From Trachythela sp. YZ-2020 (taxonomy: Eukaryota; Cnidaria; Anthozoa; Malacalcyonacea; Clavulariidae), in contig JADLSH010000389.1 in NCBI GenBank assembly GCA_016169945.1, positions 1,381,001 to 1,445,000 of the forward strand: DNA of 64,000 nucleotides, read 5' to 3'. The position numbers and the translations under genes were made by a program. Under the pieces are notes generated by a model, which did not search any database, was not told where the DNA came from, and saw only the letters and a program-made list of their open reading frames with translations. Positions 11,651 to 22,809 of this stretch are shown piece after piece. The first letter of the stretch is position 1; the number at the start of each line of letters is the position of its first letter.

Positions 11651-12160
11651 AATAAATTTCCTGAGGAAAGTGATGTTTTAAGTTAACCCTAATGAACCAG
11701 AGTATTAAGTTGTTGTTTCTTATGTAATATTATGGTAACCATGCGTTTCTTGTAGGAAGTTAGGAGGTGGTCATGATACTTCACAGTTAAAAGTTTTAAA
11801 TATCAGAACTGTTCGACAACTGGGAATGTATAAGAACATTGTTGAGTTAGTGCTATTTGTTTATACATATTTTTGAGTATTTTTTTTGACGATTTTTTTT
11901 ATAAAAAAATGTTTCATTTGTTCACACTTCAGTTACAAAGAATGTAACAATTAAAGTGGTGTGTATAAATCTATTTATACAAACCAATTTAAGGCATTGG
12001 CGTAGGAAACTGTGGGGACAGAGGCATGTGTCACACTAAGTTTTCTTCAGAGTACCATTTTTCCAGCTATTGAGGATGATACAAATATTTTAAAACAATG
12101 TTATTCTGGGCAATTGTCAACAAAATTCGTTGCCTTTTACAATACAATACAATACAATAC
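11651..12160. other. No gene seen; short (AATAC)n run
   Basis: AT-rich sequence between two convergent pseudogenes. A pentamer run of AATAC occurs at about 12138-12162. Confidence 0.5.
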
Positions 12161-12164
12161 AATC

Positions 12165-13740
12165 CACCTTTTGTGGAACACCTTTAATGTTCACACTTTC
12201 ATTGAATAAATTTTCAGCTATAGCCTTAAGTCGACGGTATAAATTTTTAGCTTGTTCCAATATTGTAGGTCTGTTTTGTCCCAAGGTCGCCATTGCATAA
12301 TCAAAATATTGTTGATATTCGTTCGTGCTATATAAACTACATGCTGGGAAACAAAGTCAATTTCTTCCTGAGGGACGGTATTCAAGAGATTGGTACACCA
12401 TGACGTTCTGGTAATAAATCTGGTCTCCCTGATGTTGTCTTGTGCATTGGTTTTCTAATTCGGTGACTATTCCAATGCTCTTTTACAAAATCTAAGTCCT
12501 TCTGAATAATTTGTGCGAAGCAATACCAGAGGCATTCCATACTTATCTCTTCAGACTCCATGCCTTTAAAGTAATTCCTTCACAATGATGACCTATTTCG
12601 CGCGAAAAACACGACGGGCATAAATGATGTCGAAAACGCACACGTTAAACGTGCCTTCATTCAACTTCTTGTGTTAAAACACAGCCAGTCTGAACTTTTG
12701 CACCAGAACAGACATCCGTACTCTTGCAAATCCTATGTTTTACCTTTTTCGATTTTTTTCGTTTTTCGCGGGGAAATGACGTCACATGTTTTGCGCGAAA
12801 ATTTTATTTTACAATTTTGGCATATTTAATGACTGTATCAAAAAGATCATTGTTTGTGAACTCTAAAATCGAAAAGAGAATTGAAATTCCCTGATTTAAT
12901 AATAAGTTACAGCGCTTTAAAATTTGAATATTGTGCTATTTTTAGAAACAAAATGGCGAAATTCACTTTTCAAAACGTTGGAAAATTTTATTAAATAGGG
13001 ATATTTCAATTTTCTTTTTGGTTTTGGAGTCCACAAACAATGCCCTTTTTGACACAGTCATTAGATATGCCAAAATTTTAAAATAAAATTTTCGCGCCAA
13101 ACATGTTGAAAAACAAAAAACATAAGATTTGTAAGATTACGGATTTCTGTTATGGTGCAAAAGTTCAGACTGGCTGAATTAAAACACAATAAGTTAAATG
13201 AAGGCACGTTTAACATGAGCGTTTTCGACATCATTTATGCCCTCCGTGAAATGACCACCACGATTCTATGCGTCGGTTTCGTGTCGATGACACATAGCGA
13301 TTGGCTTCGAGACCATCCCTAAAATAACATTTGTATAGATGCTTCTAATCAATTTTCAGTACCCATATCCGCTACCAATGTTTTTGGGCACCCCTTAACT
13401 TCATGTTCAGGATTTAAATAGTATCCAGCAATTATGTCAGGAGAATGATTGGAACGAGTGACCTTCAGCCACAAGATTTTCCTACTGAATCAATCAATGG
13501 CCCCATGGAGAGGAAAACCAAATGGCTTAAGTTTATCATATCCATCCATGTGCCATGAATGCTTTGGGCAAGCCAGGATTGTGATAATGTCTTCGTTTCA
13601 ATCTGTGAGCCATCCTGAGTTCTGTTCCATCTGAAACCTGAAGGAATCTGAAGACCTTCCATCTTTAACATCTGGGGCAGAAAGTCTGTCTCACTTAATG
13701 TCTGACTTGTGTGTGATAAAACATTCACGAATTTCGATAA
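12165..13740 (-). pseudogene. rve_3-type integrase-core protein, split by a palindromic insertion
   Basis: On the minus strand, 13740-13249 encodes a stretch with LVADMGTEN (catalytic Asp region of a retroviral-integrase-like fold) and an RIE-SWW motif. After the insertion (13248-12610) the frame resumes with RNYFKGMESEEISMECLWYC and GRPDLLPE..HG, then ATLGQNRPTI near 12285. These blocks match the integrase-core (rve_3) proteins common in cnidarian and fish genomes. Several stops and frame changes show it is dead. It converges on the HECT pseudogene. Confidence 0.6.
12610..13248. mobile_element. 639-bp palindromic (fold-back) element
   Basis: The termini are inverted repeats of the form CACG..GGGCATAAATGATG, and the arms of about 310 bp are complementary almost to the centre near 12930. 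It interrupts the integrase-like frame exactly at the point where homology breaks. It has no coding capacity. The flanks (T-runs) are too simple to prove a target duplication. Confidence 0.75.
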
Positions 13741-13846
13741 ATACTGGAGTCTGGAAATGATTATTTAATTTTCGCAATAAAAATAGATATAAAATTGGGT
13801 CGGGTGTCATGAGATCGCGAAATCTGAAGCAAACAATTTTTTTTTT

Positions 13847-14095
13847 GGCCTTAGGGACCAGTCATTATTTATGACCGGAGTTGGGGCCGACGAGAAACTA
13901 TTTTAACCCCCCAAAATTTGTTTGCCCAACCAGGTAATATTAAAATTTTAAATTACCCAACCATGTATACATAAATACTTTTTTTTACCCAACCCTAGGT
14001 GACACTGACGAGGGAGGGAATGTGGGGGCAAACATCTCTCCTGCCCTTAGGGCAACGGGGGAGGGTGCCTCTTGGGGGGGGGGGGAGTGTACCTC
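13847..14095. mobile_element. Fragment of a TTAGGGACC..-type Harbinger-like MITE
   Basis: TTAGGGACCAGTCATTATTT at about 13845 resembles the terminus of the complete MITE at 52971-53327. C/G-rich runs follow. The right end is not clear. Confidence 0.35.
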
Positions 14096-14364
14096 TTTGA
14101 ATAAAATAATCATATACCTTAACAACTTTAAAATACAAATACGATTACTGTATTTCTAATTGAAATTAGAAAAGCATATCTCTGTATATATCATTGTATA
14201 TTATGTCTTGACACCATTTCAAATCAATCAAATGACATGCTGCAATTTCTGCAAATGAGATTGCTCTCAACTATCCTTATTTTCCCCAAAGGGAAATTTG
14301 TATTAAATAACATACCAAGAATCCATTATTTTAATGCTGAGACAGAGCCAAGTTCCCGACATAA

Positions 14365-14610
14365 TTCATTAAGGCATTATTAAGGAGAATGGCGTATTTC
14401 GTCCAACAGTAGTTAGATAAACTAGATAGGTTTTATGTATGTTTTCTGTTATCGTAGAAAAAGTGTAAATTTAGGTGTTATCTATTTGCGGGGTTTACCT
14501 TGTTGGGACTTCGAGTCCGTTTGAGAATCCCTTATCTAACTTGCCTTTTGTTGTAATATCTTGTTTGTTTTAACGTATTGTTGTAAATTTTTAGCGAGTT
14601 TGATTAAAGC

Positions 14611-14642
<32 letters not shown>
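14365..14642 (+). repeat. Possible LINE 3' tail ending in an (ATT)n microsatellite
   Basis: AT-rich non-coding sequence runs into an ATT-triplet run at about 14611-14642. Microsatellite 3' tails are typical of CR1/L2/RTE retroposons, but no coding part is attached, so the assignment is tentative. The microsatellite itself is certain. Confidence 0.4.
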
Positions 14643-14645
<3 letters not shown>

Positions 14646-16540
14646 GTGTTTGAGCAGCTAAAGGGACGTTCTATAGCCGTTTCTGCCTGTTCACTCTCAA
14701 ATTTTATATCTAGTTAATCGCATTATAAAATACTGTCTTGCTGACCCAAGGCCAAGATAAAAGGTCAAGATTCTGTTCACTGTTGTATTTTTTTAGCTTT
14801 GCCCTCTGGCTCTGGCAACGAGCATGCTTTTTGCTTTAGTCTTGTTCTGTTTCTTCTATCAAGCAGACATTACCCGATCATCTGTATTTATCTTCTTGAA
14901 ATATGAATGCATAAACATATAAATCATAGAAATAAAATAATGAACTGTTAGCATGTTGTTCAGTTGTTTAATTTCATAATTTGGCGTGTTAGCGGAATTT
15001 TGCGCGTGAAATCTACATAATTGTTTGTTGTGGACTTTGGATTCCGGGATGTTCGGTTGGGAAGAAGTTATTTCGCTGGCCTCAAAATGACATTACGTCA
15101 TTGTTACCGTCGAACCAAGTGACGAAGTTCTACGAAGCATTTCCGAGCACTAGGATAAAATTCAAGATGGTGGATCATCAAAGAGTGATTATTTTTATAT
15201 ATTCATTGATTTTATTTACTAACTTTTTCAATCCTTATGAATCAGACTATATAAGCTGGTGTCAGCAAGTTTTTTTATTTCGAAGTTTTATTTTATAGGT
15301 AACTAAGTTGCCTTTTTGCAGTGATATTAAAATAGTACTAAATAAAAATGTATAATATAGCTAATATATTTTCAATTTTGACGTTGAATTTATGTTAGAT
15401 GAAGTCGCAGGACTCTTTTGCTATTCAAAATATTTTTAATACCGATACAAATACAATACAATACAGAATAACTATCAATAGTATATAATAGTGTTAGACA
15501 GTCTTTAATAGTCAGTATTTTATAATTTTTAACAGAAGATAATTAATAAAAACATACGTTTCAATATAAATCAGTACATAGTCATAGATTGTAAAAAATG
15601 CTCATTCTTCTGACCAGTGTTCAGAAAGAGTTCTTCAACCTCATACAGAGGATATTTATTGCCTTTTTTGTTCTTTATATAAATATTAACGAGATTGTTT
15701 AAGGCTGAAAAACAAAAAACAAAATAGTTTTATCAGGTCATTGTTGAACAGTTTCCTTTATACAACAAAGATATTTTGCTGCAATTGTGTAGAAAGCAGC
15801 AATCATGGTTGAAACAATTATGGTATATACTAGCTGTAGTACAATATGTATTGACTGTCTAATGCCGGCCCAGATGATTTACTTCTCAGTGGTAGGATAC
15901 TACAACTGCATGTGAATTGGTTAAGAGACATCAGACCTCTCCTGACTAATTAATATATTTTTAAAAACATTGCAATACACCTTTTCGATAATGATGTATC
16001 GAAGCCTCGCTCTTCAGAGACGTTTGGCTCATGATTCATAGAGCGAGGCTTCCAGTCCAAATGTATTTTCGATGAAATTTTTGAAATGGTGTACGTATTA
16101 CACTCATCTATACTGTATATGGTGTATAATGTAGTATGTATTCATTCTACCCCCCCCCCCCCCCCAGTGTCACCAGACTTTTCAAGAACATTGGACAAGT
16201 AATCACTTTAGTTGGAAATGCCCACCACACAAAGGAGTACTTCTGGAAATTTCAAGTATTTGAACATTTTTAGACTTTATATTTTATATATAATGTGATT
16301 CATAGCATATTTGAAGATCAACTTAATGGGGTAAATATGTACCTAAAATGAACATGTTTTGTGATTGGCTTTCAGAAACAAAAACGATCATCGCCTTCGG
16401 CGAATAATTGTTAAAGAAAGACTTCATTGAAAAACTCGATCAATTTAAGTTAATTTCTTCTGGAAATTTTACAATGTTGAATTCTATGGCGTGGTTATTT
16501 AATGGTTATGGCAGAGATATTTCGAGATATTTGGAACTAA
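14643..16540. other. No gene seen; C-run and a small inverted repeat
   Basis: About 1.9 kb without supported coding sequence. It holds a short inverted repeat (GAAGCCTCGCTCT at 16003 against AGAGCGAGGCTTC near 16040) and a C-run at about 16149-16166. Confidence 0.5.
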
Positions 16541-16542
16541 AG

Positions 16543-18035
16543 TCAATGTAAATTAGGGATAATTTGCGTCAAAATTTGCCTAAAGCCATAATATTCTGCT
16601 TTAAACTGCTCATCATTGTGTTCATTCCATTTTAACTCATCGTCAAGAATAATCCCTAACACTTTCTTATTTGTTACTTGCTTAATTGAATGCCTTCCAA
16701 TTACAATATCCGGAGTTTCAGTAAATTGCTTCAGCTTCCTTTTTGATGCTATAAGCATAAACTCTGTTTTTTTAATATTTAAAGTCAGCTTATTTGCCAC
16801 TAACTAAGAGTTGACATTAAGTAGGTCTTCGTTAATTTTACACCCTATGTCCGCTGGTGAAGTGCCTGAAGTAGACAGATTAGTATCATCTTCAGCAAAC
16901 ATAGAAGCTTGAGTATTTAGCAGACAGTTAGGAAGATCAATTATGTAGAGGGAAACCAACAAAGGTCCTATATTTGATCCTTGCGGAACACCATATATAA
17001 CTTTTTTTTGGCTCTAATTTTATTCCTTCTACTACACAGATTTGCATTCTGTTATCTAAATATGATTTTAAAAGACTAAGAGCCTGGTTTCTTATGCCAT
17101 ATACTTCAAGCTTAGATAAAGTAATTTGATGATCTACCGTATCAAACGCTTTCTTAAGATCAAGGAATAATACACCGTTAATTAAACCTTTGTCGATATT
17201 CATCAACCACTTGTCTGTTGTTTGCAGTAAGACGTTTCCGTCGAGTGAAGCTAACGGAATCCTGATTGTTGTTTTGAAATGATATTGTTTTCATTTAAAA
17301 ATTCACGTAGTTGGTCACAAATAAGTTTTCCCAAGATTTTGGCAATAACTGGCAGAACCGAAACAGGTCTATAATTTCCACAGTTACTTTTATCCCCTTC
17401 TTTATAGATAGGGGTTACTTTAGCCATTTTTAACTCATCATTTTTAACCCTGTAGCTAGGGCTAAATTGAATATATATAATAAAGATTCATTTATAGTAT
17501 ATCCAGCTGCTCTTAGTGGTTTATTAGAAATTTTATCTAGGCCAGAAGCTTTAGATAGTATTAAGCTCTGTAACACCTTATTTAGTTCGCTTTCATAAAT
17601 TACTCTAAAAGAAAATTAACTTTTACCAGGAGTCAAATACAGCAACGGGTCATCATTATTTGGTGGTATGTCTTCGCTGAGTCTATAGGTCCAATCTCAC
17701 AAAAAAATTATTAAATTAATTGGCTATGTTCTGATTTCCTGTAATAGTTCTTTCACCAGCTTTAATTTCATTTATAGTCGTGGTTTGTGATTTCCTATTG
17801 AGCAGTTCGCTGATATATTTCCAGCCATCTTTATTATTTGTGCAATTTTCTAAGTTTCTTTCATTGTATGATGCTTTTGTTTCCCTAATGAGTGTGTAGT
17901 TACTTGATTTTTACATCTTTTGTATGCTTCATGATAGGCTGGGGAATTCAGTTGCACTGCTTTATTTTTAAGAAAATACCTGTTGTGGCTTAGTTTCTAA
18001 ATATTCTCATTTAGCCATGGGCTACATTCACTTTT
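16543..18035 (-). pseudogene. CR1-like LINE reverse transcriptase, degenerate
   Basis: The minus strand encodes a non-LTR reverse transcriptase in broken frames. 17206-16937 has the finger/palm motif NGVLFLDLKKAFDTVDH followed by YLDNRMQ. Just downstream a VPQGS..GPLL motif and an FA-DDTN catalytic box occur in another frame (near 16960-16870). 16800-16543 has the thumb-side LNIKKTEFM and KVLGIILDDELKWNEH. Upstream to about 18035 lie decayed remains of the linker. No endonuclease was seen, so it looks 5' truncated. Confidence 0.85.
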
Positions 18036-18054
18036 AACTTTTCTAATGCGGCAC

Positions 18055-18140
18055 GTGGCGTTCCCCGTTCCCATTCCCAGTTCCAATTCCCCCTTGCCAT
18101 TCCCCGTTCCCGATTCCCCGTTCCTATTCCCCGATTCGCT
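18055..18140. repeat. TTCCC-rich low-complexity tract
   Basis: Repeated (A/G)TTCCC units, imperfect, about 85 bp, at the 5' end of the degenerate LINE. Confidence 0.6.
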
Positions 18141-19564
18141 GGCTGGCACAGCACATCTCAAATCGTATCCCCTAGCTTATCGTAGCTCTCTGAGTGATTT
18201 CATATATCTCTCTACTCACGAAAGTTTAATAAGACGTATCTGTTGATTGATGTTAATCAAGGAGTGCAATGAAATATATTCCTATTGTAAATTGTCATGT
18301 TCTGATTGGTCGAGCTTAATCCCTTACCCTAATTTGAATTTTTCGTGCACGTGTGTTGAAGGTTCATCAGACATCAGTTCATATTTCAAACTCCAAAGTC
18401 TAATAGACTATTCGCTATGCATATAGGAATAAATTCTATATACCATTTGGGAAAACTGTATTTCTACCATATAGCAAATAAAGAATTATATTGCAAATAA
18501 TTGCGGGTCTTAATCGGGATTTGCTTTGCCAACTGTGCTTTGTCAAATAGATGTGCGTGAAGATACGGAAGCTTTGGAAGACTACGACACTGTCAATGCA
18601 GGTAAATAATTTTCCTATTCATCAATATCCTAAGGCAAAGGATATTAAGAAAAATAATTTATTGGTTTTGATTCGTGAATTGCGTGTAATTTCGAGGCTA
18701 GTGAGAGCCTGCTTTGCAGGCTATTTCGAGACATACTATACCGATATTCATGTTGCCCACAATATATTGTAGGACGCTTATATATATTTAAACAAAGTAA
18801 TGTCAAGAGCGGGTGCACAATAATACATTTTGACCTATTGTCTTGTATTTAATACCGACTTTTATTTAATTAGAACATTGAATTAGACATAGAAGTGATG
18901 CTAACCTAGTAACCTTTCTCTGTATATATGGTTTTATGATTACAAGTATTGGCTTCAGCTAGCAACCAGGATGGAAATTTAAAGCCCAGAAATCAAAGTC
19001 ATTGGCAAATCAGTGATGGTATTTACCCATAATTTCCACGTATTATTATATCAATGCGAAATGGAACTGGTATACATGCAGCGTAGATACATAAATTATT
19101 ATGAATGCAGATACTTTCGAATATTTGCGTTTGAAATCTGACACTACTTTGTTATGCAACTGCAATAATTCTATCACTTGCACTGCTATGCTTGAAGATA
19201 TATTTCGGCGAACTATATCTGTAATTTTATCATTCTGAGTGGGGATAAAATTACAGACGCAGATGAATTATTCCATGTAGGTATTGCAGCCAAGGCTTTT
19301 ATATGCATGCATCTTTTAAGCATGCCAGTTTGAAATACACACATGTTATGCCTCAAATGTACTTTTATCCCGGCTGAGGATGCGTCATTTGAATATGAAT
19401 GTAAATCTATAATTATAGGAACTGGCTTGTTTATATAATTTAAATCACATAGTTAGAGCTAAACATTTTAGATTAATTTGTAGTTGTTAATAACTTACAT
19501 GTATGTTGCAACTTTAGTCGGAATTTTAGGCTTTCACGATATTCTCTGTCTCCAATAAACCTAA
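18141..19564. other. No gene seen
   Basis: About 1.4 kb of AT-rich sequence. No coding, RNA or repeat signal that I can support. Confidence 0.5.
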
Positions 19565-19820
19565 CTGAATCGAGTGGAAAACATAACCACATTGCCGATA
19601 TTTTGGTCTTCGTAATCCGCATGTTCAAACAATTTTTGCTGAATGGTGTGAAAAATTAAAACCGCATTGCGGATTTTTTCATTTTCATAATTTGCAATTT
19701 CAAACAATTTTTGCTGAATCGACCAGAAAAATAAAACCGCATTGCGGATATTTTGGTCTTCATAATTCGCAATTTTTAACAATTTTTGCTGAATCGAGCG
19801 GATATTTTTTGCAGATTGGA
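19565..19820. repeat. 75-bp minisatellite, three full units and a partial
   Basis: Units start at 19565, 19640, 19715 and 19790 with TGAATCG-like starts and end in CAATTTTTGC. The period is exactly 75 bp, and the minus strand is open through the units (19782-19561) as a 25-residue repeat of the QQKLFEIANYEDQNIRNA type. Confidence 0.8.
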
Positions 19821-19834
19821 AAATGAGATTTTTT

Positions 19835-20870
19835 CATACACTTTGAGAGAGGATGCATGAAATAATAAGGGCAAAAAACCTATTTTTAATAATTAATATG
19901 CGTACTGGAAAAGCCTCCTCGCACAGATTTTTTATATTTTGTTGAAAATAATGTCTTTCTACTTTTCTTAATAAGGAATTTCTGTCATTTTGTGCGCTGC
20001 GGTTAAAATTTCTTAATGAAATCAGCAAAATATGTCCTTCTTTAATGAATTTGCGGGAAAACATTTGAAGGAAATGAAAAGGTTTTGGCGGAGACGCACC
20101 CAAAATTTTCGCATGTATTTTGATAAAATTATTTTTAAAATTTTCATGCTCTATTGACCAGGCCAAACATGAACAAATCCTAAATTTAACAGCTAACGAC
20201 TAGGCGGAAAAGCTATATAACTCTTATGAATAACAACGAAAACCGCGTCAATCATGTAATAATTCCGTTTATCCACTATATATTATATTTTCGGATCAAC
20301 AACAAGGCAGAATTGTCGCACCAAGAGATATTTGCGATTTTGATTGAACAACGAAGAATATATAAACAGAATAACAGATGGAGATCCGTGAGTTATACTG
20401 TATATACATATTATGTACAATAGATTGATATGCATGTACATTCTGCTAGAAGAAGACTGGCTTCTTGGTAGTTTGTAACTTTCTTGCATTTTCAAATAGA
20501 TTGCTACATCGACAGATGGAATGTAGTTATACTATAAATGCCTTTTCAAACGTATGAAATAGTACTGTATAAGTGCATGCATGTGATGCATTCAACACCT
20601 GCGAAACATTTGCGATCGTTATACATTATTTATGAAATATAATTGGCTACCTGAAAATACGGTCAAATATATATTTGGTGAGAAGCTATATTTTTCTTTC
20701 ACGCAGTAGGTGAGGACTACTTGAATGGGCGACAAACTTAATGGAAGCCATAGTTTTCATTCTTGTCGTTTGATATAAGTTTGCTCCCATCCTTACACAG
20801 AATTGTAACGAAGGAAATAGAATGAAAAATTTCCTGATAACGTTAACATGCATATTTATTCGCATTTACG
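19835..20870. other. No supported gene
   Basis: A 110-codon minus-strand frame (20166-19834) has no recognised motif and no splice context. I do not call it. Confidence 0.4.
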
Positions 20871-20880
20871 CAGAAACTGA

Positions 20881-20928
20881 ATGCTCAAATGGACACTCCT
20901 TCTCTGTATTTCATTAAAATGCGCAAAG
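20881..20928 (+). CDS. Candidate signal-peptide exon
   Basis: ATG at 20881 opens a 16-codon hydrophobic stretch (MLKWTLLLCISLKCAK) that ends at a consensus donor AAAG|GTAAGT. It looks like the first exon of a secreted protein and lies 0.9 kb before the PAN exon on the same strand. The phases do not match directly (this exon ends in phase 0, the PAN exon needs one extra base), so an intermediate exon would be required. Tentative. Confidence 0.35.
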
Positions 20929-21262
20929 GTAAGTGTATTCGATTCAAAAATCAGTACTTAAGAATCTATTTCACCAATGGGCTTTAAATAAACTAAATAT
21001 TACCGTATTGTACGCAAAATTGTAGTCTGTATCAAATAAGTGCAAGTACATTGAAATTATTGCATCATAAGAAGTACTTGGGTGTTAAATTCACAGTCGG
21101 CACTTGATGCATTGTAATATTATATAGAAAATATATGTAATGAGACTAAGAGATTACGATTTGTTATACAAAGTATAGTGTAATAATGTTGCTCATCCGG
21201 CAGTTATCAGCCAGGGTGAGTAAAAATTAACTACATGATATATTGACTACATTGTATACAGT

Positions 21263-21340
21263 GGAACATCTATACAACGGAGACCATTATCGGGTCCGAA
21301 GCTTGCTGTCAGGATTTGTAGGTGTCCGCTACATTTAGGT
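21263..21340 (+). mobile_element. Fragment of a Tigger/pogo-like terminus
   Basis: CAGTGGAACATCTATACAAC following TA resembles the CAGTGGAACC-TCTATAACG type of end seen in Tigger-class elements. No partner end was found. Confidence 0.3.
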
Positions 21341-21791
21341 CCTAGTGAGAATTGTAGCCTGGCGAGAGGTCAGATGCAAAATTCGGAGACAGTGTTTTCA
21401 ATTGCTTTTTGAGTATATGACGTACATCTGTAATTTTCAATTTCCAGGGTCAACATGTACGTGTAGCCTCCTATATGCTAAACTAACAATAGCTTGCACA
21501 GGTTTTTTACAGGCTAGGTGCTCCTTGTCCGCCGTTTTGGGCGCACGTTCCATTCAATTTATCTATATATGTTTATAATAATTGTACAATTTAGAGTGGC
21601 AGATGCAATATATCTCACGAACCAACGTTTAAGGTTCTATTAATAAAAATCTATACCCATTAAAGAGACCAATCAAAGCACTCGCAAGCGGCAGTGAATG
21701 AGGAAATGATCTTAATTGAAAGTAAACAGCCTACAATGCGTCTTATCTGAATATGCAATTTGGTTTTGATATATTCTATTGCATTGTACAG

Positions 21792-22017
21792 GTGGTCCAC
21801 TGCCAATATCTGCTGTTGTATCAGCTCATATTGTAGATTCTGAAGAAGAATGTTCTTTCAAATGCCTAGAAGAACTTTCCTGCTTTGGGTTTAACTACAA
21901 CTCAAGAATAACAAACAAATATACATGTAAAATTAATTGTCAACTCAGTGATCAGAGGTTCGAAAATATTGAAGTTATGAACGGAGATGATTGGATATTA
22001 ATCAGATCTTCTCAATA
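21792..22017 (+). CDS. PAN/apple-domain exon of a secreted or membrane protein
   Basis: An open exon between an acceptor (GTACAG|GT at 21791) and a donor (AATA|GTAAGT at 22018). It encodes a PAN/apple-type module with the usual cysteine pattern: EECSFKCLEELSCFGFNYNS, then CKINCQLSDQRF. PAN modules bind protein or carbohydrate in extracellular proteins. The layout matches the PAN exons at 39847-40088 and 60578-60819 (also needing one base from the upstream exon), so it is probably a relative on the opposite strand. Partner exons may include the signal-peptide candidate upstream and the C-type lectin exons at 27.6-28.3 kb, now separated by two large insertions. That link is inference. Confidence 0.65.
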
Positions 22018-22809
22018 GTAAGTACAAACTGCTGCGATTCATCTAGACAGATTCGGCTTAAAACTTAAGACAGTGCGGCTGCGTAGCATAATCTCTCTAT
22101 TTATTTCCTCTCCAGGGAACTATATATTTTAGGCACGATTAAAGGGGATGGATAATTTGAGGCGGAGGCTTATTGATTTAGCTGCAACTTCGTACGACCT
22201 GCTGTAAATTGGCATAAGATTCCTGGCCAATTACAACATCTAATCCGAATACAGGTCATATATGTTTCTAACTTGTGAATAGTAAGTGGGTGGGAGGGGG
22301 TAATAAAGCTAGTGGAGTTTTCAAATATTTTCTCTGAAAATTGGCGCGGCAGCATATTTGAGAGAGTTGGCGGGGGAGTTAACCTAAAATCTTAAAAAAA
22401 ATGAAAATTTTGTTTTATATATATTTATTGACTTTGGGTACCTAACTAACATGTGCCAAAATCGTTTTTCAAAATTAAAAATCCTTCACCTGTTTTGAAG
22501 GCTTCTAATATGAACTTTGCAAAATTCATTGCCCGTTTCCATGGCAACGAATATACCATTTTTGGTTTGTTTGCCATTTTAAGCCTATTGTTTGAATGCA
22601 AGCGCTTCAAAAGCTGGTGATTTACATAGTAATCGTTGTGTTGTACTACATAAAGTATCGGCCAGTGGTATTGAATTGCAGGCGCTGTTCTATTTTGTTG
22701 ATTGCTGGCGCTGATTGCCAAAGCAAAATTTTCAATATTTCTCGACATTTCTCTACGTGCAAAGCATTCAAATTCTTCGCTTTTAGCCTTTATTCTTATC
22801 ATTGATAAA

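Noticed and set aside
19565..19820. CRISPR-like array
   Set aside because: A contiguous 75-bp minisatellite without unique spacers, in a eukaryotic genome.
20822..20917. Alternative signal peptide from ATG 20822 (MKNFLITLTCIFIRIYA)
   Set aside because: The frame stops before the donor site at 20929. The ATG at 20881 in another frame reaches the donor cleanly, so it was preferred.
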